This document shows, piece after piece, positions 25,218 through 34,286 of a stretch of 64,000 nucleotides of DNA. Below the pieces are notes generated by a model, which searched no databases, was not told where the DNA came from, and saw nothing but the letters and a program-made list of their open reading frames with translations. Each line of letters opens with the position of its first letter. The first letter of the stretch is position 1. Source of the DNA: an uncultured Alcaligenaceae bacterium (GTDB lineage: Bacteria; Pseudomonadota; Gammaproteobacteria; Burkholderiales; Burkholderiaceae_B). The stretch spans positions 1 to 64,000 of the forward strand of contig CALFXX010000123.1 of the NCBI GenBank assembly GCA_937952975.1, given 5' to 3'. The position numbers and the translations under genes were made by a program.

Positions 25218-26453
25218 ATGACAGCACCATTAGCCGGTATTAAAGTTGTTGAAATTAGTGTTGCAATGGCGGGCCCGTTTTGCGGCATGCTCTTGGGTGA
25301 TTATGGCGCGGATGTCGTCAAGATAGAACGCACAGTCACCGGTGACGATAGCCGTGTGTGGGCGCCTTACTTCCATGATTCGATGAGTTACTACTACGCC
25401 GCGGCAAACCGCAATAAGCGCGGTATGGCGATTGATCTGAAATCACCTGAAGGGGTAGCGATTGCACGCAAGCTGATCGAAGAGGCCGATGTCTTTGTGC
25501 ATAACTATCGCATGGGAGCGCTCGATCGTTTGGGGCTCGATTACGAAAGTTTATCTAAGGTGAACCCTCGTCTTGTTTATTGCGCAATCAGTGGCTTTGG
25601 CGCCACAGGGCCTTTAAGCCGAGAGCCAGCCAATGATCTGTTCATGCAGGCTTATGCCGGATCAATGAGTATCACCGGTGATCCAGAGGGTAGCCCCGCC
25701 AAGATGGGCATGTCGGTGGCTGACGTCGGTGCAGGGATGTTCGGTACGATTGGCATCATGATGGCGCTCGAGACTCGTCATCGTACAGGCCGTGGACAGC
25801 GTGTCGACACGTCTTTGCTCGAAGGCCACATGTCGATGCTCGCACAGTTCTTCACGCGATATTTCTCAAGTGGCGAAGTGCCTGGTCCCAGTGGGAGTGG
25901 TTCGCTGGGCAGTCCAACCTATCGCGCCTATCAGGCGAGCGATCAGTGGCTTGTGATCTCGTCATTCAATCAGCGGATGTGGAAAGGTTTATGCACCGTA
26001 CTTGAGCGACCTGAGTGGGTAGAGGATCCAAGATTTTTGAACCCCGAGATGCGTTCGTTGAATCGTCCTTTGTTGATCCAGTTGATCGGCGACATCATCA
26101 TCACTCAACCTCTCGCGCATTGGCAAGCGCGTTTGATTGAGCAAGATGTGCCTTGTTCACCCGTCAATACGATCGATAAAGTTGTCGTGCAACCTCAAGT
26201 ATTGGCGCGCGATATGGTGCACGAGATGGATCTTGACGGTTTGGGCAAAATCGCAATGGCGGGCTTGCCAATTAAATTCAGTGACTCGCCTGGTGAAATT
26301 CGTTTGCCACCACCGCGCTTAGGCCAGCATACGGCTGAAGTGATGGCGACAGCTGGTTACAGCGCTGAGCAAATTCAGGCACTCGCAGCGCAAGGTACGA
26401 TTGGGTTAGACCCAGGTTGGGTAAAGGTACCCAAAGTGGGCCAGTCGGCATAA
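25218..26453 (+). CDS. CaiB/BaiF (class III) CoA-transferase
   Basis: A ~411-residue family III CoA-transferase. It has the opening APLAGIKVVEISVAMAGPFCGMLLGDYGADVVKIE, an NRNKRGMAIDLKSPEG segment and the catalytic Asp140 in PANDLFMQA. It should transfer CoA between carboxylic acids through an aspartyl-CoA intermediate. The ATG at 25218 (MTAPL) is preferred to one two codons upstream (25212) for spacing to AAAGAG. It is the last gene of the plus-strand hydrolase-tctC-OYE-CoA-transferase set. Confidence 0.9.
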   Translation: MTAPLAGIKVVEISVAMAGPFCGMLLGDYGADVVKIERTVTGDDSRVWAPYFHDSMSYYYAAANRNKRGMAIDLKSPEGVAIARKLIEEADVFVHNYRMGALDRLGLDYESLSKVNPRLVYCAISGFGATGPLSREPANDLFMQAYAGSMSITGDPEGSPAKMGMSVADVGAGMFGTIGIMMALETRHRTGRGQRVDTSLLEGHMSMLAQFFTRYFSSGEVPGPSGSGSLGSPTYRAYQASDQWLVISSFNQRMWKGLCTVLERPEWVEDPRFLNPEMRSLNRPLLIQLIGDIIITQPLAHWQARLIEQDVPCSPVNTIDKVVVQPQVLARDMVHEMDLDGLGKIAMAGLPIKFSDSPGEIRLPPPRLGQHTAEVMATAGYSAEQIQALAAQGTIGLDPGWVKVPKVGQSA

Positions 26454-26494
26454 GCGCATGTGAAAGTCATTTGGCATGTGAGTGAGTTTCTCGA

Positions 26495-26512
26495 GCGTCT
26501 TTTGAAAGACGC
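26495..26512. terminator. Stem-loop between convergent genes
   Basis: GCGTCTT and AAGACGC form a perfect 7-bp stem with a TTGA loop, in the 85-nt gap between two convergent genes. A second GC-rich dyad (GGGC...GCCC) follows. T-runs are poor, so termination is plausible but not certain. Confidence 0.4.
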
Positions 26513-26538
26513 CCGGGCATTCGCGCCGAGCGCCCACG

Positions 26539-27615
26539 TTAATCAGCAATAAACCCTGGCCGCGGTTTTAAGCGATTGATAAATACTGGCTGTAAGCCCA
26601 CGCTGAGTAAATGCGCCGATGTTGTCGGTAAGCGCTTTGGTTGCCAGGCTGGGTTCTCGATGTCTTTGGGCCAATTGGGATTCAAAATTGCGGAACGCCC
26701 CAAGGCAATCACATCAGCACCAAGGTCTAATACCTTCTGAGCATCTTGACGATCCCAAATGTGCCCTGCGGTAAACAGAGGTAAATCAGCCGGGATCACG
26801 CGCTTGAAAATATCTAAGGGGTGCTCGGCAGGTCGTTTGATTGACTGCTTAAAGGCATCCCATAAAGATATATGTAAAAAATCTATGCCATCATCGGTAA
26901 GCCATTTCGCGAGTTGAAGGCTTTCGTCTAAATCGATGCCGCGTGCGTTGCCACCGTCTTCGGGCGAAATCCTAACGCCTACGACAAAGTCTTTGGGTAC
27001 ACGCGCGCGAACCGCTTGCATTGTTCTTCGTAAGAGTCGCGCGCGGTTTTCGTATGAACCGCCCCATTGATCGGTACGCCGATTTTCAGTCGTGCTTAAA
27101 AACTGCGTAAACAGATAGCCATGCGCACCGTGAATTTCAATGCCGTCCATCTTCGCTGCATGCGCACGTACAGCTGCCTGTGCAAAATCTTCGATGACTT
27201 GCTCAAGCTCTTGCTCGGTTGCCGCACGGGCGCCACTCGGGCCGCCATCACTTGCGCTGATGGGTTGTCCACCACAGACCGTTTGATCTGCGCGCAAGCC
27301 ACCATGAAAAATTTGCATCAAGGCTAGGCTCTTGCGTTGATGCATTGCATCGGCGAGCCGCGTTAAACCCGGCAGCTGCGCATCTTCAGAAATCCCGAGT
27401 GCACCCGGCCAGCCTTGACCAAGCTTTGAAACGTGAGCCGCGCATGACGTAATAATGCCAAAGCCGCCTTCGGCTCTGAGGTTTAGCCAATGCAACTCTT
27501 CATCACTGAGGGTTCCATCTGCATGACTTTGTGAATTTGTCAGCGCCGCGAGCGCTAAGCGGTTCGGTGCCCAAACACCGTTACGAAAACGAAAAGGTTC
27601 GAGAAGGTTTTTCAT
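26539..27615 (-). CDS. NADH:flavin oxidoreductase, Old Yellow Enzyme family
   Basis: A 358-residue FMN TIM barrel: FRFRNGVWAPNRLALAALTN at the start, active-site IHGAHGYLFTQFLS, TDQWGGS and, near the end, ALGRSAILNPNWP. It is shorter than the 389-residue relative at 23972 and lacks a clear active-site Cys. It overlaps tctA by 4 nt (ATGA), so it is the last gene of the large minus-strand catabolic operon starting near 38014. A role as ene-reductase for an unsaturated intermediate is likely. Confidence 0.9.
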   Translation of the reverse strand: MKNLLEPFRFRNGVWAPNRLALAALTNSQSHADGTLSDEELHWLNLRAEGGFGIITSCAAHVSKLGQGWPGALGISEDAQLPGLTRLADAMHQRKSLALMQIFHGGLRADQTVCGGQPISASDGGPSGARAATEQELEQVIEDFAQAAVRAHAAKMDGIEIHGAHGYLFTQFLSTTENRRTDQWGGSYENRARLLRRTMQAVRARVPKDFVVGVRISPEDGGNARGIDLDESLQLAKWLTDDGIDFLHISLWDAFKQSIKRPAEHPLDIFKRVIPADLPLFTAGHIWDRQDAQKVLDLGADVIALGRSAILNPNWPKDIENPAWQPKRLPTTSAHLLSVGLQPVFINRLKPRPGFIAD

Positions 27616-29138
27616 TCAGAGCTCTCTGGAATAATTTTTTTAATTTTGATGCCGAGCACACGCGCTGCAAGTTGGCGCAGAGGCTCAAGCAGCAAGACTG
27701 CAATGACTAAGATCCAAATGACAATCGCGATTGGGCTGGTATAGAACACCGACACTTCACCCAAGCTCATAAACAGCCCTTCGCGCATGTGCTTTTCGAT
27801 CAACGGCCCCAGTACCAGGCCAACGACCATCGGCGCTAATTGAAACTCAAGCTTGCGCAAGGTGTAGCCGATTACAGCCACGACAAGCAACATGCCTACA
27901 TCGAGCATGCTGTTACGTACGCTATAGCAACCAATCGAAGCCATCATTAAAATCACGGGCAAGAAAATATGATTTGGCACACGAAGCAAGCTGACCCAAA
28001 GACTGACGAGTGGCACGTTTAAAATAACGAGCATGACGTTGCCGACAAGCATCGAAGCAATCACACCCCAAAAGACTTGAGGATGCGCGGTCATCATCAT
28101 TGGGCCTGGCTGCACACCATGCACCATCATGGCGGCAAGCATCAGGGCCGTGACTGGACCAAACGGGATGCCGAGTGCGAGTAACGGCACCATCGACGAG
28201 GTGGCTGCAGCGTTGTTCGCGGTCTCAGGGCCGGCCACGCCTTCGATCGCACCCTCACCAAGTTCGTGTTTGTATTTTGAGACACCTTTCTCAAGCCGGT
28301 AGGCCGCAAAGCTCGCTAGTGTTGCAGAAGGGCCTGGTAGCAGGCCAAAGATAAACCCTAAAATTGTGCCCCGTCCAAACGGAGCAACAGACCGACTCCA
28401 TTCTTTGCGCGAAGGAAACATATCGCGTAGTTTGACGGGTAAGGGCTTGACTTGCGTCTGAAGCGTTTCGACTACGCTCATAATTTCGGCAATGCCATAG
28501 AGCCCGACAACGAGAGCGACGAGTTCAACGCCAAGTGTTAAGTCGGCTAAACCAAAGGTAAACCGATCTTGACCGGTCACTGCTTCCTGACCAACCGTAC
28601 TGAGTATTAAGCCAATCGCCATCGGAAAAATCCCTGCGGCGAGTGACCCACCTGAAATCCTTGAAAACAAAAGCAAGCCGCCGGCAGTCAATGCAAAAAA
28701 CTCCGCTGGCCCAAACAGTAAACCCACTTCGGCTAGGGCTGGCGCAAAGAGCATCACGCCCATCACCGAGATCACGCCACCGACAAATGAGCCGGCGGCT
28801 ACGATTGTTAATACTGCACCTGCACGGCCTTTCTTGGTGAGCTTATAGCCATCAATACAGGTAATCACAGAAGCCGACTCGCCTGGCATATTGACTAAAA
28901 TCGCCGTCGTCGAACCCCCGTACATCGCACCATAAAACATACCTGCCATCATGATCAGACCGCTTGTTGGATCGAGCGAATAGCTTAGCGGCAAGATCAT
29001 TGCGATTCCTGCTGTGGGGCCTAAGCCCGGCAAGACACCAATCAAAGTTCCGGCCAGTGCTCCAACCAACGCAGCCAGCAGATTGTTAAAGGTAAACGCA
29101 ACGCTCAGGCCGTAAAAAATTCCGTCAAGTGCATCCAT
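27612..29138 (-). CDS. tctA: Tripartite tricarboxylate transporter large permease TctA
   Basis: A 508-residue membrane protein with roughly twelve helices. Family motifs are clear: GTLIGVLPGLGPTAGIAMILPL (35-56), YGGSTTAILVNMPGESASVITCIDGY and GLLPGPSATLASFAAYRLEK. It is the main transport subunit, working with TctB (29160-29633) and the adjacent TctC (29644-30639), probably coupled to an ion gradient. It is one of only two tctA genes in the window. Encoded 21 nt after tctB. Confidence 0.95.
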   Translation of the reverse strand: MDALDGIFYGLSVAFTFNNLLAALVGALAGTLIGVLPGLGPTAGIAMILPLSYSLDPTSGLIMMAGMFYGAMYGGSTTAILVNMPGESASVITCIDGYKLTKKGRAGAVLTIVAAGSFVGGVISVMGVMLFAPALAEVGLLFGPAEFFALTAGGLLLFSRISGGSLAAGIFPMAIGLILSTVGQEAVTGQDRFTFGLADLTLGVELVALVVGLYGIAEIMSVVETLQTQVKPLPVKLRDMFPSRKEWSRSVAPFGRGTILGFIFGLLPGPSATLASFAAYRLEKGVSKYKHELGEGAIEGVAGPETANNAAATSSMVPLLALGIPFGPVTALMLAAMMVHGVQPGPMMMTAHPQVFWGVIASMLVGNVMLVILNVPLVSLWVSLLRVPNHIFLPVILMMASIGCYSVRNSMLDVGMLLVVAVIGYTLRKLEFQLAPMVVGLVLGPLIEKHMREGLFMSLGEVSVFYTSPIAIVIWILVIAVLLLEPLRQLAARVLGIKIKKIIPESSE

Positions 29139-29159
29139 AAAGATCGAGACCTATTATTT

Positions 29160-29633
29160 TTAAAAGGAGATTGCGAAAGACGGCATTGGCACTTTGAGCA
29201 AGTAGATAAAGCAAAAATAGATCACCCCTGTCATCAGCGCTGCGTAGGCACCGCAACGCCACCAAGAGAGCGTCGATAAGAGCCGCATCAAAAGTAGGGC
29301 GAAGGCCCAGCTGCTGAGTGAATAGCCTAACCACGGCATCGCAGTGAAGTAGAGGGCGAGTAAAGCAATCAGTTTGAACAAACGCGTGCGGTCTTGCCCG
29401 ACAGGTAGTTCGATGCCGTCGCTCGATGGTGTTTGCCAGCCTTCCCATACGGTCGCTAGGCTGGCAAAGCACATGATGGCGCCAACTAAGACCGGAAATA
29501 AGCCAGCGCCTGGCGCGTCCATTTCTCCTAGCGGCAGCTGGGTTGCCATCGCAAGATACCCTGCCGACAGCAAAAGCCCAAACCCGCCCGTTGACAGGTA
29601 CGCGGTGCGTTTTGAAATGGAAGAACTAGTCAT
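29160..29633 (-). CDS. tctB: Tripartite tricarboxylate transporter small permease TctB
   Basis: A 157-residue membrane protein with four predicted helices: 14-31, 41-60 (GAGLFPVLVGAIMCFASL), ~84-115 and 125-150. The GAGLFPVLVG loop is typical of TctB. It assists TctA in import. It lies between tctC (10 nt) and tctA (21 nt) in the long catabolic operon. Confidence 0.9.
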   Translation of the reverse strand: MTSSSISKRTAYLSTGGFGLLLSAGYLAMATQLPLGEMDAPGAGLFPVLVGAIMCFASLATVWEGWQTPSSDGIELPVGQDRTRLFKLIALLALYFTAMPWLGYSLSSWAFALLLMRLLSTLSWWRCGAYAALMTGVIYFCFIYLLKVPMPSFAISF

Positions 29634-29643
29634 AAGTTATTTT

Positions 29644-30639
29644 TCAAGGTTTTTGATCGAGTAACTTCAGTAGTTCAGTAAAGGTTTGTGTATCGCGCAC
29701 GATTTCTGCGCCAAGAGCTTCGGGGCTTTTGGGTTCGAGGGCGTACCCTTCTTTTGCAAATGTTGCGTACTCGGGGCTGTTGATCACTTGCGCTGAGGCA
29801 CTGACTAATTTGTCAAACACTTCTTTGGGCAAGCCTTTGGGTGCCATGACATAAAACTGGGCTGATAGCGTTGTAAGGTAGCCTTGATCGATGGTTGAAG
29901 TGGCCTCAGGCACAGGGTCGTAGACCCCCTTTTTAAAGACGGCAAGCACCCTCACTTTACCCGCTTGAACCTGGCCCGGAATACCGACCGCACCGGTAAA
30001 GAGCGTGGCTTCGACGCGATTACCCAGCAGCGCTAACAATGCTTCGCCGCTGCCGCCGGTGAAGGGAATCGTACGCAGCTTGAGCCCGCTATTTTTGTTG
30101 AATTCTTGGGCGACTAAATCTGGGACGGTACGTAAGCCCGATACTGATGCGCGTACCTTATTCGGGTTACTTTTTACATGCGCTAAAAATTCGTCTAACG
30201 TTTTCCAAGGTGAATCTGCACGTACAACCAGAATGACTGGCATCTCACCAAGCTTGGCGATCGGTTGGTACGCGTCAGGTGTTTTGAAGGTCAGGCCTTG
30301 GTTGACAAGGGGTTGGTACGCCAAAATACTGTTCGTGCCCAGGCCGATTGTGTAGCCATCTGGTTTGGCGCGTGCAATGATGCCAAAGCCAATTGTCCCT
30401 GAGCCACCGGGTTTGTTTTCGACATTGACTTCGACGCCTAATACTTTTTCAAGTTGAGCGGCATACTGTCGAGAAATTGGATCGGTAGAGCCTGCCGGCC
30501 CATAGGGCACGATAAAGGTAATGGGGCGATTCGGATAGGCTTGAGCCCACGTGCTGACGGGTACATAGCAAAGGATGGCCGTAACGACTAAACGCAAAAA
30601 CTTTCGGTACGAAAAGGTAGCGTAAGAACAGCGTTGCAT
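29644..30639 (-). CDS. tctC: TctC/Bug-family periplasmic solute-binding protein of a complete TctCBA system
   Basis: A 331-residue binding protein: a signal peptide to about residue 32 (STWAQA), then YPNRPITFIVPYGPAGSTDPISR and AKPDGYTIGLG. Unlike most TctC genes here it sits directly upstream of its own tctB and tctA (10 and 21 nt gaps), so the three proteins are a matched importer. The upstream neighbours are two CoA-transferase genes, suggesting that the imported acid is activated to a CoA thioester. Confidence 0.94.
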   Translation of the reverse strand: MQRCSYATFSYRKFLRLVVTAILCYVPVSTWAQAYPNRPITFIVPYGPAGSTDPISRQYAAQLEKVLGVEVNVENKPGGSGTIGFGIIARAKPDGYTIGLGTNSILAYQPLVNQGLTFKTPDAYQPIAKLGEMPVILVVRADSPWKTLDEFLAHVKSNPNKVRASVSGLRTVPDLVAQEFNKNSGLKLRTIPFTGGSGEALLALLGNRVEATLFTGAVGIPGQVQAGKVRVLAVFKKGVYDPVPEATSTIDQGYLTTLSAQFYVMAPKGLPKEVFDKLVSASAQVINSPEYATFAKEGYALEPKSPEALGAEIVRDTQTFTELLKLLDQKP

Positions 30640-30649
30640 GGCGATCCCT

Positions 30650-32005
30650 TTAACGGTCTACACCCATTATGCTGCGGTAGTCTTTGTCTACAGCTGAAAG
30701 CGTACCCAAGCGCAGCATCATTTCGGTGTCCATCGTGCCCGACAAGCCTGGGTTGGTGGGCAGGTCACACACAACTTTATTGGCTTTGATCTCAGCAATC
30801 TGCTCTGCTGTCATCCCCAGTATGTCGCGCAAGATCGCATCATTATCTTCACCAAAGCGTGGCCCCGATTTCTTGATATGTGCATCCCGAAAGCGTAGCC
30901 GGTAAGGGCGACCGATAATCGGGCGTGGGCCAATTGGCGCCGGGTGTTCGACGCGCTCATAAAAACCGCGGTGTTGCAGGTGTTCGTTAATGAAAAGGTC
31001 TTTACTGTTCAATACTGGGCCGCTTGCGATGTCTTGCGCTTGCAAGATAGAAGTCAACTCATTGACCTCACGAGAAAGCGTCCACGCTGCGACCAGCGCG
31101 TTGAGCTCTGCGCGGTGAGTGCGTCTTGCAGCGGCGGTCGCGTAACGTATATCTTGTGCGAGCGCAGGTTGACCCATCAACGCAGCAAGCTTAGCCCAAC
31201 GTTCATCCGAGTCAACGGTGATCGCAATCCATTGATCGTTTCCGCTCGCGCGATATAAATTACTCGGCACGTGTTCAAGGTCTTCATTGCCAATGCGAGG
31301 GCGGTCTGTGCCGTCGAGTTGCTTTTGTATCAGCGCCTCAGGGATAAGCGAGAGCCCCAGTTGATACATGCCGCAGTCGATCCATTGACCTTGCCCAGTC
31401 TTGCGCATGTGTACGATCGCAGCCCATAGGGCGTTCATGCCAGCCCAGCAGGCGATAAAGTCCGGATAAGATTGGCCGACTTTCCACGGCTTATCACCTT
31501 CATAGCCAGTGTAGAAAGTCACGCCCATGGTCGCTTCAAGTGTTGTGCCTTGACTAGGAAAAGCGGACCAAGGCCCGCTCGAACCATAGCCAGTGTTCGA
31601 CAACATAATAAGTGAGGGTTTAATTTTTTTGAGCTCGTCGTAATTTAAGCCCCACTTGCGCATCACGCGAGGTGTGTAGTTTTCAAGCACGATGTCACTT
31701 TTTCGAACCAGATCTCGAAAGATTTCTTGGCCCTTCTCTTGGCCCAAATCAAGTGCTAACGAGCGCTTACCTCGATTGACGACATAAAAAATACCTGAAC
31801 GATTCCAGGGGTCTTGCGCTGGATCGTTATCAAGATAGGGCCCAAAGGCGCGACCGCGTGTTTGATCAAGTTTGTGTGGCGCTTCGATCTTGATGATTTC
31901 GGCACCGAGATCACTCAAGAGCCCAGCCATATAAGGCACAGCAAAGACATACGACAAATCTAGAACCCGAACACCCTCTAAAGGAAGCTTCTTTTTCTTT
32001 TCCAT
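30650..32005 (-). CDS. CaiB/BaiF CoA-transferase homologue lacking the catalytic Asp (putative partner subunit)
   Basis: A 451-residue class III CoA-transferase fold (LEGVRVLDLSYVFAVPYMAGLLSDLGAEIIKIE near the start). At the place of the catalytic Asp the sequence reads FPSQGTTLEATMG, giving Gly153 where the neighbour (32008-33213) has Asp144. It is longer than the usual ~400 residues, mainly in loops (e.g. DNDPAQDPW) and at the C-terminus. The gene follows the neighbour by 2 nt. The simplest reading is a heteromeric CoA-transferase like benzylsuccinate CoA-transferase BbsEF, with this as the structural subunit (inference). Confidence 0.88.
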   Translation of the reverse strand: MEKKKKLPLEGVRVLDLSYVFAVPYMAGLLSDLGAEIIKIEAPHKLDQTRGRAFGPYLDNDPAQDPWNRSGIFYVVNRGKRSLALDLGQEKGQEIFRDLVRKSDIVLENYTPRVMRKWGLNYDELKKIKPSLIMLSNTGYGSSGPWSAFPSQGTTLEATMGVTFYTGYEGDKPWKVGQSYPDFIACWAGMNALWAAIVHMRKTGQGQWIDCGMYQLGLSLIPEALIQKQLDGTDRPRIGNEDLEHVPSNLYRASGNDQWIAITVDSDERWAKLAALMGQPALAQDIRYATAAARRTHRAELNALVAAWTLSREVNELTSILQAQDIASGPVLNSKDLFINEHLQHRGFYERVEHPAPIGPRPIIGRPYRLRFRDAHIKKSGPRFGEDNDAILRDILGMTAEQIAEIKANKVVCDLPTNPGLSGTMDTEMMLRLGTLSAVDKDYRSIMGVDR

Positions 32006-32007
32006 GA

Positions 32008-33213
32008 TTAATGTCCCGCCGTTGCTGCAGCATCAAGGCTTGAAAGTTCGACAGGACTCAAGCCGAGCTGTGTGACTAGGATTTCGTGTCGATGCTCATC
32101 GAGCATCGGCGAGCGTCGTCGTACCTTTGTCGGCGTGACAGAAAGTTTAGTGAGCTCTGCTGGAAACTGTAAGTGTGTGTTAGTGGCTGGATGTTCAACT
32201 TCGGCGAAAGCTTGACGTTCATTTAGATGCTCGCAGTTCAGCAGATCGTCTGCGCTTTGCACCATGCCAATCAATATCCTTTTTGAAGCGCCGGCCAAAA
32301 ACACTTCTTTGGCATCGCGGTCTTGCACGCACTCTTCAAGTAACGCACGCACTTCAGGCACGCGTTTCTCACGCTGCGGTGGGCTGGCAAATCTAGGCTC
32401 ACGAAATTCTGGGCGACCAAACAAGTCGGCGAGCGTTTCAAAGGGGGCACCTCCACCCGTTTGAAACGCTAAAAAACCTTTGCGTGCAGCGATAGGTTCG
32501 CCGGCAAATGGATCTTGAACAACAGCACGGCGACCCTGCACGGCGCCTAAGAAACCGTAATACGACTGGTTCAAGACCAGTTCTGAGGCAAGGCATTCAT
32601 GAATCGATACATCGACGTGCTCGCCAAATTGATCGACTTGTGCGGCGCTGTACGCCATCGTCGAGGCATAGGCTGCGGTCAATCCGGCGCAATAGAACGA
32701 TTGCGACAAGCCATGCTTGAGCGGTTCGCGATCGACTTGCCCGCTAATGGCCATAATCCCACTCATCGCTTGCAAGGTGAGATCGCTGGCGCGGTAATGT
32801 GCATAAGGACCTGTTTGGCCGAAATTAGTGACTGACGTCACAACGAGTGTAGGGTTCCACTCAAGCAGTTGGTCAACGCTATAGCCCCAGCTTTCAAGTC
32901 GTCCGGGTTTGAAGCTTTCGATGACAATATCGCTTTGTTCGATCAGCTTGCGCATAATCGGTCTACTCGACGCTAAGCGCAGGTCAAGTGCAACACTGCG
33001 TTTGTTCCAGTTTAAATATTGAAACAGCAGGCTTTGTTCGGCCGCGGCGGCATCGGTTTTCAAGGGCGCAAGATAGCGCGCAAAGTCACCCTTGCCAGGT
33101 TGTTCAACTTTAATAACATCCGCACCATAGTCACCTAGCAGCCGGGCCGCAAAGGGCCCGGCAATACCGTGACTGAGGTCCAGAACGCGGACGCCCTGTA
33201 ACGCTTGTTGCAT
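32008..33213 (-). CDS. CaiB/BaiF (class III) CoA-transferase with intact catalytic Asp
   Basis: A 401-residue protein with GVRVLDLSHGIAGPFAARLLGDYGADVIKVEQPG at the start, NWNKRSVALDL, and catalytic Asp144 in RASDLTLQAMSG. It should form the aspartyl-CoA intermediate. Its gene is 2 nt upstream of the second, Asp-less CoA-transferase homologue and 11 nt downstream of a MaoC-like gene, so all are translated from one transcript. The donor and acceptor acids are unknown. Confidence 0.92.
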   Translation of the reverse strand: MQQALQGVRVLDLSHGIAGPFAARLLGDYGADVIKVEQPGKGDFARYLAPLKTDAAAAEQSLLFQYLNWNKRSVALDLRLASSRPIMRKLIEQSDIVIESFKPGRLESWGYSVDQLLEWNPTLVVTSVTNFGQTGPYAHYRASDLTLQAMSGIMAISGQVDREPLKHGLSQSFYCAGLTAAYASTMAYSAAQVDQFGEHVDVSIHECLASELVLNQSYYGFLGAVQGRRAVVQDPFAGEPIAARKGFLAFQTGGGAPFETLADLFGRPEFREPRFASPPQREKRVPEVRALLEECVQDRDAKEVFLAGASKRILIGMVQSADDLLNCEHLNERQAFAEVEHPATNTHLQFPAELTKLSVTPTKVRRRSPMLDEHRHEILVTQLGLSPVELSSLDAAATAGH

Positions 33214-33224
33214 ACGAACCCTAC

Positions 33225-33707
33225 TTAGGCTGCAGGTGGAACAAAGGGATAGGGTACGGGTTGACCATCTTTGTAAGGTAAGGCAACCGTAGCCGTGCCA
33301 GGCGTTGATTCTTTACCCGCATCGTTAATGATGCCGAGCTCGATATCAATCAAGCCATAACCCGGCCCTTCGCGCTTGCCAGTCACTCGGCCCCAGACGC
33401 GCACAGTTTCTTCAACGATGTTCATCGCACGAAACTGAAAACTGGCTTTCCAAGCCCAGCCATTTGGGCCAGCCCAGTCGGCAAGCATTTGCATCACGAA
33501 CTGTTGCTTGAGCGAACCGTTGATGAGTAGCCCTGGCAGCTTGTCATGTTCCATTGCAAAGGGCTTGTCGTAGTGAATCTTGTGCCAGTTTTCCATGGCC
33601 GCCGACCAGCGCATTAAATGTGCTGTCGTCAGAGGTCCTTTTTCAAGACCGGGGATGTCGAAGCCAATCGCGACATCTTCAAAATTAGGAGTCGTACCGA
33701 GTGCCAT
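33225..33707 (-). CDS. MaoC-like hotdog protein (hydratase half)
   Basis: A 160-residue single hotdog domain. The hydratase-2 motif region reads MENWHKIHYDKPFA followed by LPGLLINGSLKQQFVMQML: the catalytic His of the IHYD motif is kept but the usual Asp five residues before it is Asn. The C-terminal part keeps the AMNIVEETVRVWGRVTGK strands. It is encoded 1 nt after a FAS1-like half-protein, and the pair likely forms a heterodimeric enoyl-CoA hydratase, comparable in layout to two-subunit MaoC enzymes of steroid side-chain degradation (inference). Confidence 0.85.
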   Translation of the reverse strand: MALGTTPNFEDVAIGFDIPGLEKGPLTTAHLMRWSAAMENWHKIHYDKPFAMEHDKLPGLLINGSLKQQFVMQMLADWAGPNGWAWKASFQFRAMNIVEETVRVWGRVTGKREGPGYGLIDIELGIINDAGKESTPGTATVALPYKDGQPVPYPFVPPAA

Positions 33708-33708
33708 A

Positions 33709-34239
33709 TTATTTTCTCCGGATTTGTGTGCGACGGGTGCGGATCAACAGTTCACCCTCACCATTTCGAAACTCTGTCTCTGTGACCACTAACACGATTG
33801 GCCCTTTGCTTGTTTCTTTTTCGCTAATGTCTGCGTAGCTTGAAGTTTGGCTGACGGTTTCGCCGTGACGCGCGTAACGAAAAAATTCAATTTCTGAGCC
33901 GCCGTTTAGTAGCGCATAGCCTTTGAGAGGCTCAAGCGCGGGTAAGCCGCCCGAGCTCGTTGCAGCGACGATGCCATCAAAGTCTGCGTTGCGTGCATTG
34001 GCTTGAATTGGGTCTGGTACACCGAAGGCGCGTCGCGCCAGGTGTGTTGGAAAGAGCGGTGGTGCAACCGGACCGCCATAACGCGCATTGTTGGCACAGG
34101 GCTTATCAAAGATCGGATCTTCATACATGATCGCTTGTGCGTAACGACGCACGGCACCACGTTCAACGGAATCACACGCGATCTCAGTCGTGGATTTCAT
34201 TCCGATATATTTTTTTAGTGAGTCGGAAAGGGCGGACAT
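33709..34239 (-). CDS. FAS1-like/MaoC N-terminal hotdog dehydratase (partner half)
   Basis: A 176-residue hotdog protein of the MaoC_dehydrat_N type. It starts with a helix SDSLKKYIGMKS, has the conserved VERGAVRRYAQAI...DPIFD segment and GPVAPPLFPTHL, then GGSEIEFFRYARHGETV and a final strand ELLIRTRRTQIRR. Such domains bind the CoA substrate next to a catalytic MaoC half. GGGAGATTACAA precedes the ATG. It is 47 nt downstream of tctC and directly coupled to the MaoC-like gene. Confidence 0.85.
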   Translation of the reverse strand: MSALSDSLKKYIGMKSTTEIACDSVERGAVRRYAQAIMYEDPIFDKPCANNARYGGPVAPPLFPTHLARRAFGVPDPIQANARNADFDGIVAATSSGGLPALEPLKGYALLNGGSEIEFFRYARHGETVSQTSSYADISEKETSKGPIVLVVTETEFRNGEGELLIRTRRTQIRRK

Positions 34240-34286
34240 TTGTAATCTCCCAAGGTGGTAAAAGAATGACGTTTACTGAATTTGGA

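Noticed and set aside
30650..33213. Reading the two CoA-transferase genes as one gene split by a frameshift
   Set aside because: Both proteins are full length with their own N-terminal domains, starts and stops, so they are paralogous partners and not fragments.
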